Positions 1 to 9,418 of a stretch of 16,843 nucleotides of DNA are shown one piece after another. The stretch lies in contig DATJYN010000168.1 in assembly GCA_035499575.1 (NCBI GenBank), positions 1-16,843 of the forward strand, in the 5' to 3' direction. Position 1 is the first letter of the stretch. Every line of letters begins with the position of its first letter. Both the position numbers and the translations under genes were made by a program. This DNA comes from RBG-16-66-20 sp035499575 (lineage in GTDB: Bacteria > Pseudomonadota > Gammaproteobacteria > Burkholderiales > SG8-39). The notes under the pieces are model-generated. The model did not search any database. It worked only from the letters and a program-made list of their open reading frames with translations, and was not told where the DNA came from.

Positions 1-99
1 ATGCCGGCCGCGCAGCAGGTCGCGCACCACCAGCAGCGTCCACTTGTCGCCGGCCAGGTCGAGCGCGCAGGCGGCGGGGCAGGAGGAGCGCCTTTTCAC
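1..99 (-). CDS. HxlR-family transcriptional regulator, N-terminal fragment (cut by window edge)
   Basis: The reverse strand from a GTG at 99 encodes 33 residues that run off the window. They begin MKRRSSCPAAC and continue into ALDLAGDKWTLLVVRDLL, the start of the HxlR winged-helix domain (Cys-Pro near the N terminus, then GDKWT-LL-RDLL). Members are small dimeric DNA-binding repressors or activators; several (for example YodB and HypR of Bacillus) sense electrophiles or oxidants through an N-terminal cysteine, and Cys7 sits in that position here. An in-frame TGA at 118-120 rules out an upstream start. The gene is divergent from the MATE/MFS exporter operon, with a perfect inverted repeat between them, so it probably controls both that operon and itself. 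The family call is firm; the ligand and sign of control are unknown. Confidence 0.85.
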   Translation of the reverse strand, partial: MKRRSSCPAACALDLAGDKWTLLVVRDLLRGRH

Positions 100-106
100 C
101 TGTGGT

Positions 107-134
107 ATCTTACGCGCTCACTTGCATTTTGCAA
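107..134 (-). promoter_or_regulatory. Candidate sigma70 promoter of the HxlR gene
   Basis: On the reverse strand, TTGCAA (134-129) and TAAGAT (112-107) are separated by 16 nt. The -10 box ends 7 nt before the GTG start at 99, so a transcript from it would have essentially no leader. The -35 box lies inside the inverted repeat at 120-136. The boxes are visible; promoter activity is inferred. Confidence 0.4.
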
Positions 135-136
135 GT
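120..136. promoter_or_regulatory. Perfect 7-3-7 inverted repeat, probable HxlR operator
   Basis: The arms ACTTGCA (120-126) and TGCAAGT (130-136) are exact reverse complements around a TTT spacer. The site lies in the 69-bp gap between the divergent HxlR gene and the MATE gene, in the only AT-rich stretch nearby. ACTT...AAGT-type dyads are typical of HxlR-family operators. The site covers the candidate -35 box of the regulator gene, which fits autoregulation. That the neighbouring HxlR protein binds here is inferred. Confidence 0.72.
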
Positions 137-168
137 TACTAGGTCCACCCGGCCATGACCCCGCAAAA

Positions 169-1512
169 ATGACGCGCGCCGACCCGCTGCTCACGGCGCC
201 GATCCTGCCCACGCTGGTGCGCTTCGCGCTGCCGAACATGGGCGCGATGCTGGCCACCGCGCTGGCGGCGATCGCCGAGACGGCTTATGTCGGCCGGCTC
301 GGCGTGGCCTCGCTGGCCGGCATGGCGCTGGTCTTTCCGATGGTCATGCTGCAGATGATGCTGTCGGGCGGCGCGATGGGCGGCGGCGTGTCCTCCGCCG
401 TGAGCCGCGCCCTGGGCGCCGGCGATGGCGCGCGCGCGAACGCGCTTGCCGTGCACGCGATGTGGATCGGATTGTCGGCGGGAGCGTTGTACGCCATGCT
501 GATGCTCGCCTTCGGATCCGCCGTCTACGCGGCGCTTGGCGGCCGCGGCGAGGCGCTGGCGCAGGCAACCGCATACTCCAACGTGGCGTTCACCGGTTCG
601 ATCGGGGTCTGGCTCATGAATACCCTCGCCTCGGCGATCCGCGGCTCGGGGAATATGCCGGTGCCCTCGGCAACCTTCCTCGCCGTCGCCGTGCTGCAGG
701 TCCTGGTTGGCGGCGCCCTGGGACTTGGCTGGGGGCCGTTTCCCCGGCTGGGCATGGCTGGCGTCGCATCCGGACAGGTGATCGCGTACGCAATCGGCAC
801 GATCTACCTGTACGTCTACTTGGGATCGGGCCGCTCGCGGGTCCGGCTGCCGGTGCGCGCGACGCCGCTGCGCTGGGAGCTGCTGCGCGACATCCTGAAA
901 GTAGGTGCGCTCGCCTCCATCTCGCCATTGCAGACGGTGGCGACGATACTGATCCTCACCTGGCTGGTCGCGCAATTCGGCACCACCGCGCTCGCCGGCT
1001 ACGGCATCGGCACGCGGCTTGAATTCCTGCTGATCCCCATCGCATTCGCCATCGGCGTGGCCTCCGTCCCTCTCGTGGGCATGGCCATGGGCGCCGGCAA
1101 GATCGCGCGCGCCCGGCGCGCGACCTGGGCCGCGGCGGCACTCGCGACCGCGCTGCTCGGCGCGCTGGGGCTCGCGGTCGCCATCGCCCCCGACCTGTGG
1201 AGCGGCCGGTTCACGCAAGACCCGGAGGTACTCGCTTCGGCCGCCCTCTACTTTCACTGGGCAGGTCCTTGCTACGGGCTGTTCGGCCTGGGGCTTTGCC
1301 TGTATTTCTCGTCGCTGGGCGCCGGCAAGGTCGGCGGCCCGGTCCTCGCCGGCACCCTGAGGCTCGTCGTGATCGCGCTGGGAGGCTGGGCGCTCGCCGC
1401 CTCGAATGCGCCCTCGTGGACGATCTTCGCGCTGGTCGCGCTCGGGATGGCGGCCTATGGCCTCGCCTCCGTCATCGCCGTACGTTACGCTAACTGGGGA
1501 GCAGAACGATGA
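169..1512 (+). CDS. MATE-family multidrug/drug:cation antiporter
   Basis: This is an inner-membrane exporter of the MATE (NorM/DinF-like) superfamily, which expels toxic organic cations or other small molecules using a Na+ or H+ gradient. The 447-residue product is the usual length and has about twelve hydrophobic segments in two similar halves. Family-like features include the N-terminal FALPNMGAMLATALAAIAET helix, the GGGVSSAVSRALGAGD loop after the second helix, and a second-half GYGIGTRLEFLL segment. The frame stays open to position 1, but those 56 upstream codons overlap the divergent HxlR gene and operator, so the ATG at 169 is chosen; it has no clear Shine-Dalgarno. The MFS gene overlaps its stop as ATGA. 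The HxlR neighbour suggests substrate-induced expression. The substrate cannot be read from the sequence. Confidence 0.88.
   Translation: MTRADPLLTAPILPTLVRFALPNMGAMLATALAAIAETAYVGRLGVASLAGMALVFPMVMLQMMLSGGAMGGGVSSAVSRALGAGDGARANALAVHAMWIGLSAGALYAMLMLAFGSAVYAALGGRGEALAQATAYSNVAFTGSIGVWLMNTLASAIRGSGNMPVPSATFLAVAVLQVLVGGALGLGWGPFPRLGMAGVASGQVIAYAIGTIYLYVYLGSGRSRVRLPVRATPLRWELLRDILKVGALASISPLQTVATILILTWLVAQFGTTALAGYGIGTRLEFLLIPIAFAIGVASVPLVGMAMGAGKIARARRATWAAAALATALLGALGLAVAIAPDLWSGRFTQDPEVLASAALYFHWAGPCYGLFGLGLCLYFSSLGAGKVGGPVLAGTLRLVVIALGGWALAASNAPSWTIFALVALGMAAYGLASVIAVRYANWGAER
1496..1501 (+). promoter_or_regulatory. Ribosome binding site of the MFS gene
   Basis: GGGGAG lies 7 nt before the ATG at 1509, inside the last codons of the MATE gene. 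It fixes the MFS start and gives it its own ribosome entry in addition to coupling through the ATGA overlap. Confidence 0.6.
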
Positions 1513-2717
1513 GTCAGACCCGCAGCGCCATGATCGTGACCCTTGCGGCCGCCGCCTTCCTGATGATCACGATGGGCGTGCGCCAGTCGTTCGGCCTGTT
1601 CATCTCGCCGCTCAACTCCTCCACGGGCCTGGGCATCGCGACCATCAGCTTCGCGCTCGCCATCGGCCAGTTCACCTGGGGCGCGATCCAGCCGGTCGCC
1701 GGCGCGCTCGCCGACCGGCACGGACCCGGCAAGGTCCTGGTCGCGGGCGCGATGCTGCTCGCGGCCGGCATGGCGCTCACGCCGTTCATGAGTTCGAGCT
1801 TCGGCCTCATCGTTTCGCTCGGCCTGCTCGCCTCGATCGGCTCGGGCGCGGGCAGCTTCTCGGTGCTGATCGGCGCCGCCTCGCAGCGCCTGCCGGCCGA
1901 GGCGCGCGGCAAGGCCGCCGGAATCGTCAACGCGGGCGGCTCGATGGGGCAGTTCGTGTTCGCGCCGCTCGCGCAGGCGCTCATCTCGGCGCTCGGCTGG
2001 ATGGCGGCGCTCTGGTCGATGGCGGCGATGGCGCTCGCCGCGCTGCCGCTGGTGCGCGCCGTGGCGCCGCGCGACGCGGTCTCCCACACCAACCCCACGG
2101 CGGGCGATTCTCCGTGGAAAGCGCTCGGCAACGCGTTCAAGGACAACAGCTATGTCCTGCTCAACCTTGGGTTCTTCACCTGCGGTTTCCACATCGCGTT
2201 CCTGGTGACGCACCTGCCGCAGGAAGTGAACCTCTGCGGCCTGCCGCCGACGGTGGCGAGCTGGTCGCTCGCGATCATCGGCCTCGCCAACATCGCCGGC
2301 AGCCTCACGGCCGGCCACGCGACCGCGCGCTTCCGCAGCAAGTACATCCTCGCCTGGATGTACGGCTCGCGCGCGGTGCTGATCGCGCTCTACCTCGCCG
2401 CGCCGAAGACGGCGCTCACCTTCTACCTCTTCGCCGCCGGCCTGGGCGCGACCTGGCTCGCCACCGTGCCGCCGACCGCCTCGATCGTCGGCAAGCTGTT
2501 CGGCGTGCGCTTCATGGCCACGCTGTTCGGCATGACGCTGCTGTCGCACCAGATCGGCGGCTTCCTCGGCGCCTGGCTGGGCGGCATCGCCTACGAGCGC
2601 GCCGGCAGCTACCAGTGGATGTGGTACGCCGACATGGCGCTCTCTGCTGGTGCAGCGCTCGTCAACCTGCCCATTCGTGAGGCAAAACCGGCCCTGCCCG
2701 CCGCCGCGCCCGCCTGA
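1509..2717 (+). CDS. MFS transporter (12 TM)
   Basis: This major facilitator superfamily permease has 402 residues, the usual length for a 12-helix member. The first helix is followed by GVRQSFGLFISPL. The signature loop between helices 2 and 3 is GALADRHGPGK (about residues 65-75), the MFS G-x3-D-R-x-G-(R/K) type motif. A GSGAGSFSVLIGAASQRL segment and a RGKAAGIVNAGGSMGQ loop fall where helices 4 and 5 belong, and the second half starts after a charged linker near residue 200. It most resembles the OFA/monocarboxylate-porter-like branch, a weak call. Its ATG overlaps the MATE stop by 4 nt and it has a good Shine-Dalgarno, so the two exporters are co-expressed, probably under the divergent HxlR regulator. 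Export or import of a small organic anion or drug is equally possible. Confidence 0.85.
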   Translation: MSQTRSAMIVTLAAAAFLMITMGVRQSFGLFISPLNSSTGLGIATISFALAIGQFTWGAIQPVAGALADRHGPGKVLVAGAMLLAAGMALTPFMSSSFGLIVSLGLLASIGSGAGSFSVLIGAASQRLPAEARGKAAGIVNAGGSMGQFVFAPLAQALISALGWMAALWSMAAMALAALPLVRAVAPRDAVSHTNPTAGDSPWKALGNAFKDNSYVLLNLGFFTCGFHIAFLVTHLPQEVNLCGLPPTVASWSLAIIGLANIAGSLTAGHATARFRSKYILAWMYGSRAVLIALYLAAPKTALTFYLFAAGLGATWLATVPPTASIVGKLFGVRFMATLFGMTLLSHQIGGFLGAWLGGIAYERAGSYQWMWYADMALSAGAALVNLPIREAKPALPAAAPA

Positions 2718-2802
2718 GCAGGCTTTCCCTTGCCCTGCCTCATGGACACGGCGCGCCGATTCTCGTAGGTTGGCCGCGAATCCACTCCACGGAGGCAAGG
2801 CC
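2718..2802. other. Intergenic gap between the MFS and takP-like genes
   Basis: These 85 bp hold only a weak GCAGG/CCTGC hairpin (2718-2738) without a T run and a GATTC/GAATC pair (2758-2762, 2778-2782). I find no convincing promoter or terminator, so readthrough from the MFS gene into takP is possible. Confidence 0.4.
2791..2795 (+). promoter_or_regulatory. Ribosome binding site of the TRAP binding protein gene
   Basis: A full GGAGG lies 7 nt before the ATG at 2803. It selects this start over the open frame that extends upstream to 2650, and the protein then begins directly with a Tat signal peptide. Confidence 0.75.
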
Positions 2803-3906
<1,104 letters not shown>

Positions 3907-3909
3907 CGG

Positions 3910-5363
<1,454 letters not shown>

Positions 5364-5364
<1 letters not shown>

Positions 5365-5906
5365 CAGGCGGACTCCTGCCGGTGCTGCTCGATCGGATAG
5401 GGGGCGAGGCCGCGGAGGTAGGCGATGCGCTTGAGGACTTCCGAGACGCCCTGCAACGCCAGCAGCGTGAAGGCGACCGGGATCAGCAGCCGCACCGGCC
5501 AGCGGATCAGGCCGCCGGGATCCGAGGAATGCTCCTGGATGTGGAACGAATTCACCAGCGACGGCCAGCTGTACCAGGCGATGATCAGGCACGCGGGCAG
5601 CAGCATCAGCAGGCCGCCCAGGATGTCTATGCATGCCTGCGCGCGCAGCGACAGCTTGCCGGCGATGACGTCGATGCGCACGTGGTCGTTGCGCTTGAGC
5701 GCCCAGGCCGCCACCAGCAGGAAGGTGGCGGCATTGAGATACCACTGCAGCTCCAGCCAGGCGTTGGAACTGAGATTGAACGCGTAACGCACGACGGCGT
5801 TCACGGCGCAGACGATCACCGCGAGCAGTCCCAGCCAGGCCGCCGCGCGGCCGATGCGCTCGTTCGCACGATCGACGAGCGAGCAGAACTTCAGCAGCTT
5901 GTTCAT
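5364..5906 (-). CDS. TRAP transporter small permease subunit (DctQ family)
   Basis: This is the small four-helix membrane subunit that pairs with DctM. The 180-residue product has hydrophobic segments at about residues 21-43, 56-72, 90-112 and 132-150. The DctQ hallmarks are RYAFN after helix 1, WLELQWYLNAATFLLVAAW for helix 2, and KRNDHVRIDV immediately after it. A GGAG lies 4 nt before the ATG, whose ATGA overlaps the stop of the upstream DUF3750 gene; the gene then runs into dctM with a 1-nt overlap. It is therefore translationally coupled into the pteridine reductase-ttcA-DUF3750-dctQ-dctM string. Confidence 0.9.
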
Positions 5907-6652
5907 GGTTCTCCGAGTTGGCGCGCCGGTCCGATCCGGCCCACGAGCGGCAGCTTGAGCGCCGGATCGAAAGGGTTGATGCCGAAGGTAAGGCCTAGCA
6001 AGTTCAATTCCAGCCCCTCCACTCCGCTCGCGGTGAACGCAAACATGCCGCCGAGCGACAGCTGCATGCCGTGGCCGCTCGGCGCGCTGCCGACCACCGT
6101 GCCGCCGAGGTAGTCCTTGCCGATCGCCGTCGGCGGCAGGTCGACCCCCAGTTCAGGCACCGCGCGCGTGATCCAGGCCGTGAAGGTGTTGGAATTCGGC
6201 CCGGGCCAGGCGATGTATTCATTGGCGTGCGGATAAGAGCGCGCCGCGGCGTCGATGCGCGGGATCAGCTTTTCCGCCGCTTCGCCGCGCTTGTCTGCAT
6301 AGAGCTCCGGCGCATTGCCGTACCAGCGGGCGTCCGGGGCGCGCTCGTGGATCTCGACGACCGAGTCCGACCAGCGCAGGCGCCAGCCGATCACTTCATA
6401 GACCGTGTAGGCCGGCGCCTTCGCCGGCTTGACCGCGACCCAGGTATGCACGCCGAAATTGCCGCGCCAGCCCCAGGTGCGCGCGCCGTAGACCTGCACC
6501 ACCGCCTCCGGCGTCGCCGCCGGGTCGGGCGCGAGGCCCACCGGCTCCTGGCTCGCGGTACGCCAGTCCTGCGCCGCCGCGCTTTTGCTTGCCAACAAGA
6601 GGAAGAGCACCAGGAAACGAAGCGCCGGGCTATTCAGCGAAAAGAGGTTCAC
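5903..6652 (-). CDS. DUF3750-domain exported protein, function unknown
   Basis: The 249-residue product has an N-terminal hydrophobic signal (LRFLVLFLLLASKSAAA, cleavage probably near residue 27 before QDW), so it is exported. The body matches my recollection of the DUF3750 family: GWRGNFGVHTWVAVKP (about 61-76), VIGWRLRWSD (about 87-96), and WPGPNSNTFTAWI (about 148-160). The conserved His, Trp and NSNT positions suggest a fold with an active site, but no reaction is known to me and none is assigned. The start is a GTG at 6652 inside the end of ttcA, supported by AAGGA 5 nt upstream; its stop overlaps the dctQ start as ATGA. Sitting between ttcA and the TRAP subunits, it may act in the periplasm, but that is only positional evidence. 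Confidence 0.78.
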   Translation of the reverse strand: MNLFSLNSPALRFLVLFLLLASKSAAAQDWRTASQEPVGLAPDPAATPEAVVQVYGARTWGWRGNFGVHTWVAVKPAKAPAYTVYEVIGWRLRWSDSVVEIHERAPDARWYGNAPELYADKRGEAAEKLIPRIDAAARSYPHANEYIAWPGPNSNTFTAWITRAVPELGVDLPPTAIGKDYLGGTVVGSAPSGHGMQLSLGGMFAFTASGVEGLELNLLGLTFGINPFDPALKLPLVGRIGPARQLGEP

Positions 6653-7484
6653 CGAGATCCTTGAACCGGATGACCTGTGTGTCGGGCGGCGAAGGCTTGA
6701 GGTTCGCGAAATTGAACAGTTTCCGGTCGAGCAGCTGCGAGGGCCGCACGTCGGTCATCGCGCGCAGGATGGATTGGATGCGGCCGGGCTCGGTCTTTTC
6801 CCATTCCTTCAGCATCCGCCCGACCACCTTGCGCTGCAGGTTTTCCTGCGAGCCGCACAGCGTGCAGGGAATGATCGGGAAGGCCTTCGCTTCGGCGTAG
6901 GCGGCGAGGTCGTCCTCGGCGACATAGACGAGCGGGCGGATGACGATATGCCTGCCGTCGTCCGACCGCAGCTTGGCCGGCATCGCCTTCAGCGTGCCGG
7001 CGTGGAACAGGTTGAGGAAAAAAGTCGCCAGCACGTCGTCCCGGTGATGGCCGAGCGCGATCTTGGTCGCGCCCAGCTCGCCGGCGACGCGGTAAAGCGC
7101 GCCGCGCCGCAGCCTCGAGCACAGCGCGCACATGGTCTTGCCTTCCGGAACGACGCGCTTCACCACCGAATAGGTGTCCTGCTCGATGATTTTGAACGGC
7201 ACGCCCAGCGCGGAGAGGTAGTCGGGCAGCACCCGCTCCGGGAAACCGGGCTGCTTCTGGTCGAGGTTGACCGCGATCAGTTCGAAGTTGACCGGCGCTT
7301 TGCTTTGCAGGGACATCAATACATCCAGCAGGCCGTAACTGTCCTTGCCGCCGGAGAGGCAGACCATGACGCGATCGCCTTCCTCGATCAGGTTGAAATC
7401 GACGATGGCATCGCCCGCCTGGCGCCGGATGCGCTTGGCGAGCTTGTCCCGTTCGAATTTTTCTTTTCTTGAATTGCCGTTCAT
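6630..7484 (-). CDS. ttcA: tRNA 2-thiocytidine(32) synthetase TtcA
   Basis: TtcA is a cytoplasmic ATP-dependent enzyme that thiolates cytidine 32 in the anticodon loop of some tRNAs using a labile Fe-S cluster. The 284-residue product has the PP-loop SGGKDS at 44-49, then Cys119-x2-Cys122 (MCALCSRLRRG) and Cys207-x2-Cys210 (IPCTLCGSQ), matching the cysteines that hold the cluster in characterised TtcA. GHHRDD at 145-150 and QRKVVGRML near 218 are also typical. The length is slightly short of E. coli (about 311), with the difference at the termini. Its ATG overlaps the pteridine reductase stop (ATGA) with no clear Shine-Dalgarno of its own, so translation is probably coupled; the DUF3750 start lies inside its 3' end. 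Confidence 0.95.
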   Translation of the reverse strand: MNGNSRKEKFERDKLAKRIRRQAGDAIVDFNLIEEGDRVMVCLSGGKDSYGLLDVLMSLQSKAPVNFELIAVNLDQKQPGFPERVLPDYLSALGVPFKIIEQDTYSVVKRVVPEGKTMCALCSRLRRGALYRVAGELGATKIALGHHRDDVLATFFLNLFHAGTLKAMPAKLRSDDGRHIVIRPLVYVAEDDLAAYAEAKAFPIIPCTLCGSQENLQRKVVGRMLKEWEKTEPGRIQSILRAMTDVRPSQLLDRKLFNFANLKPSPPDTQVIRFKDLGEPLFAE

Positions 7485-8227
7485 AGAAAGACGGACCTGC
7501 CGCCGTCGACCGCCAGGACCTGGCCCGTGACGAAAGTCGCCGTGGCGAGGAAGTGTACCGCCTGCGCGATTTCCTCCGGCTTGCCGAGGCGCGCGAGCGG
7601 CGTCGTCGAGACGATGCGGCCGCGCTCGGGCGGCGGAAACTGCCCGTCTTCCGGCCAGGCGATCGCGCCGGGCGCGACCGCGTTGACGCGCACCGCGGGC
7701 CCGAGCTCGAGCGCCAGCGCGCGCGTCATCGCGGCCAGGCCCGCCTTCGCGATGCTGTAGACGGCGTAGCCCTTCATCGGACGTTCGGCGTGGATGTCGG
7801 CGATGTTCACGATCGCGCCGCGCTGCTTCGCCAGTTCGGGCGCGGCCTCCTGCGAGAGGAACAGCGGCGCGCGCAGGTTGGAGCCCATCAGCTCTTCCCA
7901 GTGGCCGGCCTCGATCGTGCCGATCGCCGTCGGGTAGAAGGTCGACGCGTTGTTGACCAGCAGGTCGAGGCCGCCGAAGCGATCGACGGTGGCGCCGACC
8001 AACGCTTTGGGCGCGATCGGCGCCAGCAGGTCCGCTTTCACCTTCGCGGCACTCCCGGCGCGCGCGGCGTTGAGTTCGGATTCGAGCGCCGCGGCGTTCG
8101 CGTCGGCGCCGCGGTAATGCAGCATCACGTTCGCGCCGGCGGCGTGCAGGCGGCGCGCGATCGCGGCGCCGATGCGCCTTGCGGCGCCGGTGACCAACGC
8201 GGTTTTTCCCTGCAGGCCGTCGTCCAT
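7481..8227 (-). CDS. folM: Pteridine reductase (FolM/PTR1-like short-chain dehydrogenase)
   Basis: This NADPH-dependent SDR reduces pterins or dihydrofolate, supplying tetrahydropterin or backing up DHFR. The 248-residue product has the cofactor motif TGAARRIG (13-20), in which the second arginine position is that used by PTR1-type enzymes. NNASTFYPT (92-100) follows, and the catalytic Tyr157-x3-Lys161 (YSIAK). The residue normally Ser in SDRs is replaced by Asp144 (NIADIHAERP), as in PTR1, which separates it from ordinary 3-oxoacyl-ACP reductases. The C terminus TFVTGQVLAVDGGRS is usual. The start is the ATG at 8227; the gene is head-to-head with a methyltransferase 33 bp away and leads the coupled string into ttcA. 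The symbol is a best family match. Confidence 0.85.
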   Translation of the reverse strand: MDDGLQGKTALVTGAARRIGAAIARRLHAAGANVMLHYRGADANAAALESELNAARAGSAAKVKADLLAPIAPKALVGATVDRFGGLDLLVNNASTFYPTAIGTIEAGHWEELMGSNLRAPLFLSQEAAPELAKQRGAIVNIADIHAERPMKGYAVYSIAKAGLAAMTRALALELGPAVRVNAVAPGAIAWPEDGQFPPPERGRIVSTTPLARLGKPEEIAQAVHFLATATFVTGQVLAVDGGRSVFL

Positions 8228-8238
8228 GTGAGGGCTGG

Positions 8239-8244
8239 ATTCTA
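8239..8244 (-). promoter_or_regulatory. Candidate -10 box of the pteridine reductase operon
   Basis: TAGAAT on the reverse strand (8244-8239) lies 11 nt before the ATG at 8227, in the 33-bp divergent gap. No good -35 box is visible at normal spacing; any such element must lie within the start of the methyltransferase gene. The implied mRNA leader is only about 5 nt. Confidence 0.3.
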
Positions 8245-8260
8245 GGGTAAATTCTCCCGC

Positions 8261-9400
8261 GTGAATGCCAACCGCGGCCCCGCGGACCTGCCCCCGCCCG
8301 AGCCGCAGGCGCTCGCCGCCAGCCGCGCGCTGCTCGAGCGCATCGGCGCGGACCTCGCCGCCGCCGGCAACTGGATTTCCTTCGCGCGCTACATGGAGCT
8401 GGTGCTGCACGAGCCGGGGCTCGGCTACTACGCCGGCGGCGCGCGCAAGCTCGGCCCGGGCGGCGACTTCGTCACCGCGCCCGAACTCTCGCCGCTGTTC
8501 GGCCGCGCGCTCGCGCGCCAGGTCGCCGCGCTGCTGCAGCCGGGCGACGCGGTGCTTGAATTCGGCGCGGGCAGCGGCGCTCTCGCGGAAGTTCTGATTG
8601 GAGAATTGCCTGGAGTGAAATACCAGATTCTCGAGACCAGTTCCGAACTCTCCGATCGCCAGCAGCAGCGGCTTGGCACCAGGGCGCATTGGATCGACCA
8701 CCTGCCGCAGAAATTCCGCGGCGTGATGATCGCCAACGAAGTCGTCGACGCGATGCCGGTGCACGCGGTGACGTGGACGCCCGCGGGCCTGATGGAGCGC
8801 GGCGTCTGCGCGAACGAGGGGCAGCTTGCCTGGGCGGAGAAAGTCGCCGATCGTTCCCTCGTGGAAAATTCAAGGGAAATTCATATAGAAATTCCTCCTT
8901 CCGGGCGGTATGAAAGCGAGCTTGCGTTGTTCGCGCGCGCCTGGATGCGCTCGCTCGGGCGCGTGCTCGCGCGCGGCGCGATCATCGTCATCGACTACGG
9001 CTTCCCGGCGCGCGAGTATTTCCACCCGCAGCGCTCCATGGGCACGCTCGCCTGCCACTACCGGCATCGCGTGCACGGCGACCCTTTCTACCTGCCGGGC
9101 CTGCAGGACGTCACGGCGCACGTCGATTTCAGCGCGCTTGCCCGCGCCGCGCGCGAGTCGGGGATGGAGGTGCTCGGCTACGCCAACCAGGCGCAGTTCC
9201 TGGTCAACTGCGGCATCACCGGATTGCTGGCCGGCGAAAATCCGGCCGATCCGAAGCGCTACCTGCCGGCCGCGGCCGCGGTGCAGAAACTGCTTTCGCC
9301 GTCGGAAATGGGCGAACTGTTCAAGGTGCTGGCCGTGGGCAGGGGGGTGTCCGGGCCCCCGCTCGGGTTTTCGCAGGGCGACCGTTCCGCGGCGCTCTGA
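8261..9400 (+). CDS. SAM-dependent methyltransferase, MidA/NDUFAF7 family (COG1565)
   Basis: The 379-residue product matches the MidA/NDUFAF7 family, whose mitochondrial member methylates an arginine in complex I subunit NDUFS2; bacterial substrates are mostly unknown. Features in order are SFARYMELVLHEPGLGYYA (40-58), GGDFVTAPELSPLFG (67-81), the SAM motif LEFGAGSGALAEVL (99-112), IANEVVDAMPVHAV (157-170), and DYGFPAREYFHPQRSMGTL past residue 240. The start is a GTG at 8261 without a Shine-Dalgarno; TAAATT ends 7 nt before it. Two patches (about 8589-8640 and 8858-8900) use AT-ending and rare codons such as AGG and ATA, unlike the rest of the gene. The amidohydrolase starts 18 bp downstream on the same strand. 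Confidence 0.88.
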   Translation: MNANRGPADLPPPEPQALAASRALLERIGADLAAAGNWISFARYMELVLHEPGLGYYAGGARKLGPGGDFVTAPELSPLFGRALARQVAALLQPGDAVLEFGAGSGALAEVLIGELPGVKYQILETSSELSDRQQQRLGTRAHWIDHLPQKFRGVMIANEVVDAMPVHAVTWTPAGLMERGVCANEGQLAWAEKVADRSLVENSREIHIEIPPSGRYESELALFARAWMRSLGRVLARGAIIVIDYGFPAREYFHPQRSMGTLACHYRHRVHGDPFYLPGLQDVTAHVDFSALARAARESGMEVLGYANQAQFLVNCGITGLLAGENPADPKRYLPAAAAVQKLLSPSEMGELFKVLAVGRGVSGPPLGFSQGDRSAAL

Positions 9401-9406
9401 CCTGGC

Positions 9407-9412
9407 TAGAAT
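9407..9412 (+). promoter_or_regulatory. Candidate -10 box at leaderless spacing before the amidohydrolase
   Basis: TAGAAT ends exactly 6 nt before the ATG at 9419, which would place transcription initiation at the start codon. There is no Shine-Dalgarno in the 18-bp gap, which fits a leaderless mRNA. The -35 region is poor. Inference only. Confidence 0.4.
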
Positions 9413-9418
9413 TCCCGC

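Noticed and set aside
1..168. 56-codon N-terminal extension of the MATE protein (open frame from position 1)
   Set aside because: It overlaps the divergent HxlR gene and the operator, has no similarity to MATE N termini, and is low-complexity. The ATG at 169 gives a normal-length protein.
2718..2782. Weak inverted repeats (GCAGG/CCTGC and GATTC/GAATC) between the MFS and takP genes
   Set aside because: Stems of 5 bp without a T run and with no neighbouring promoter boxes; below what chance gives in GC-rich DNA.
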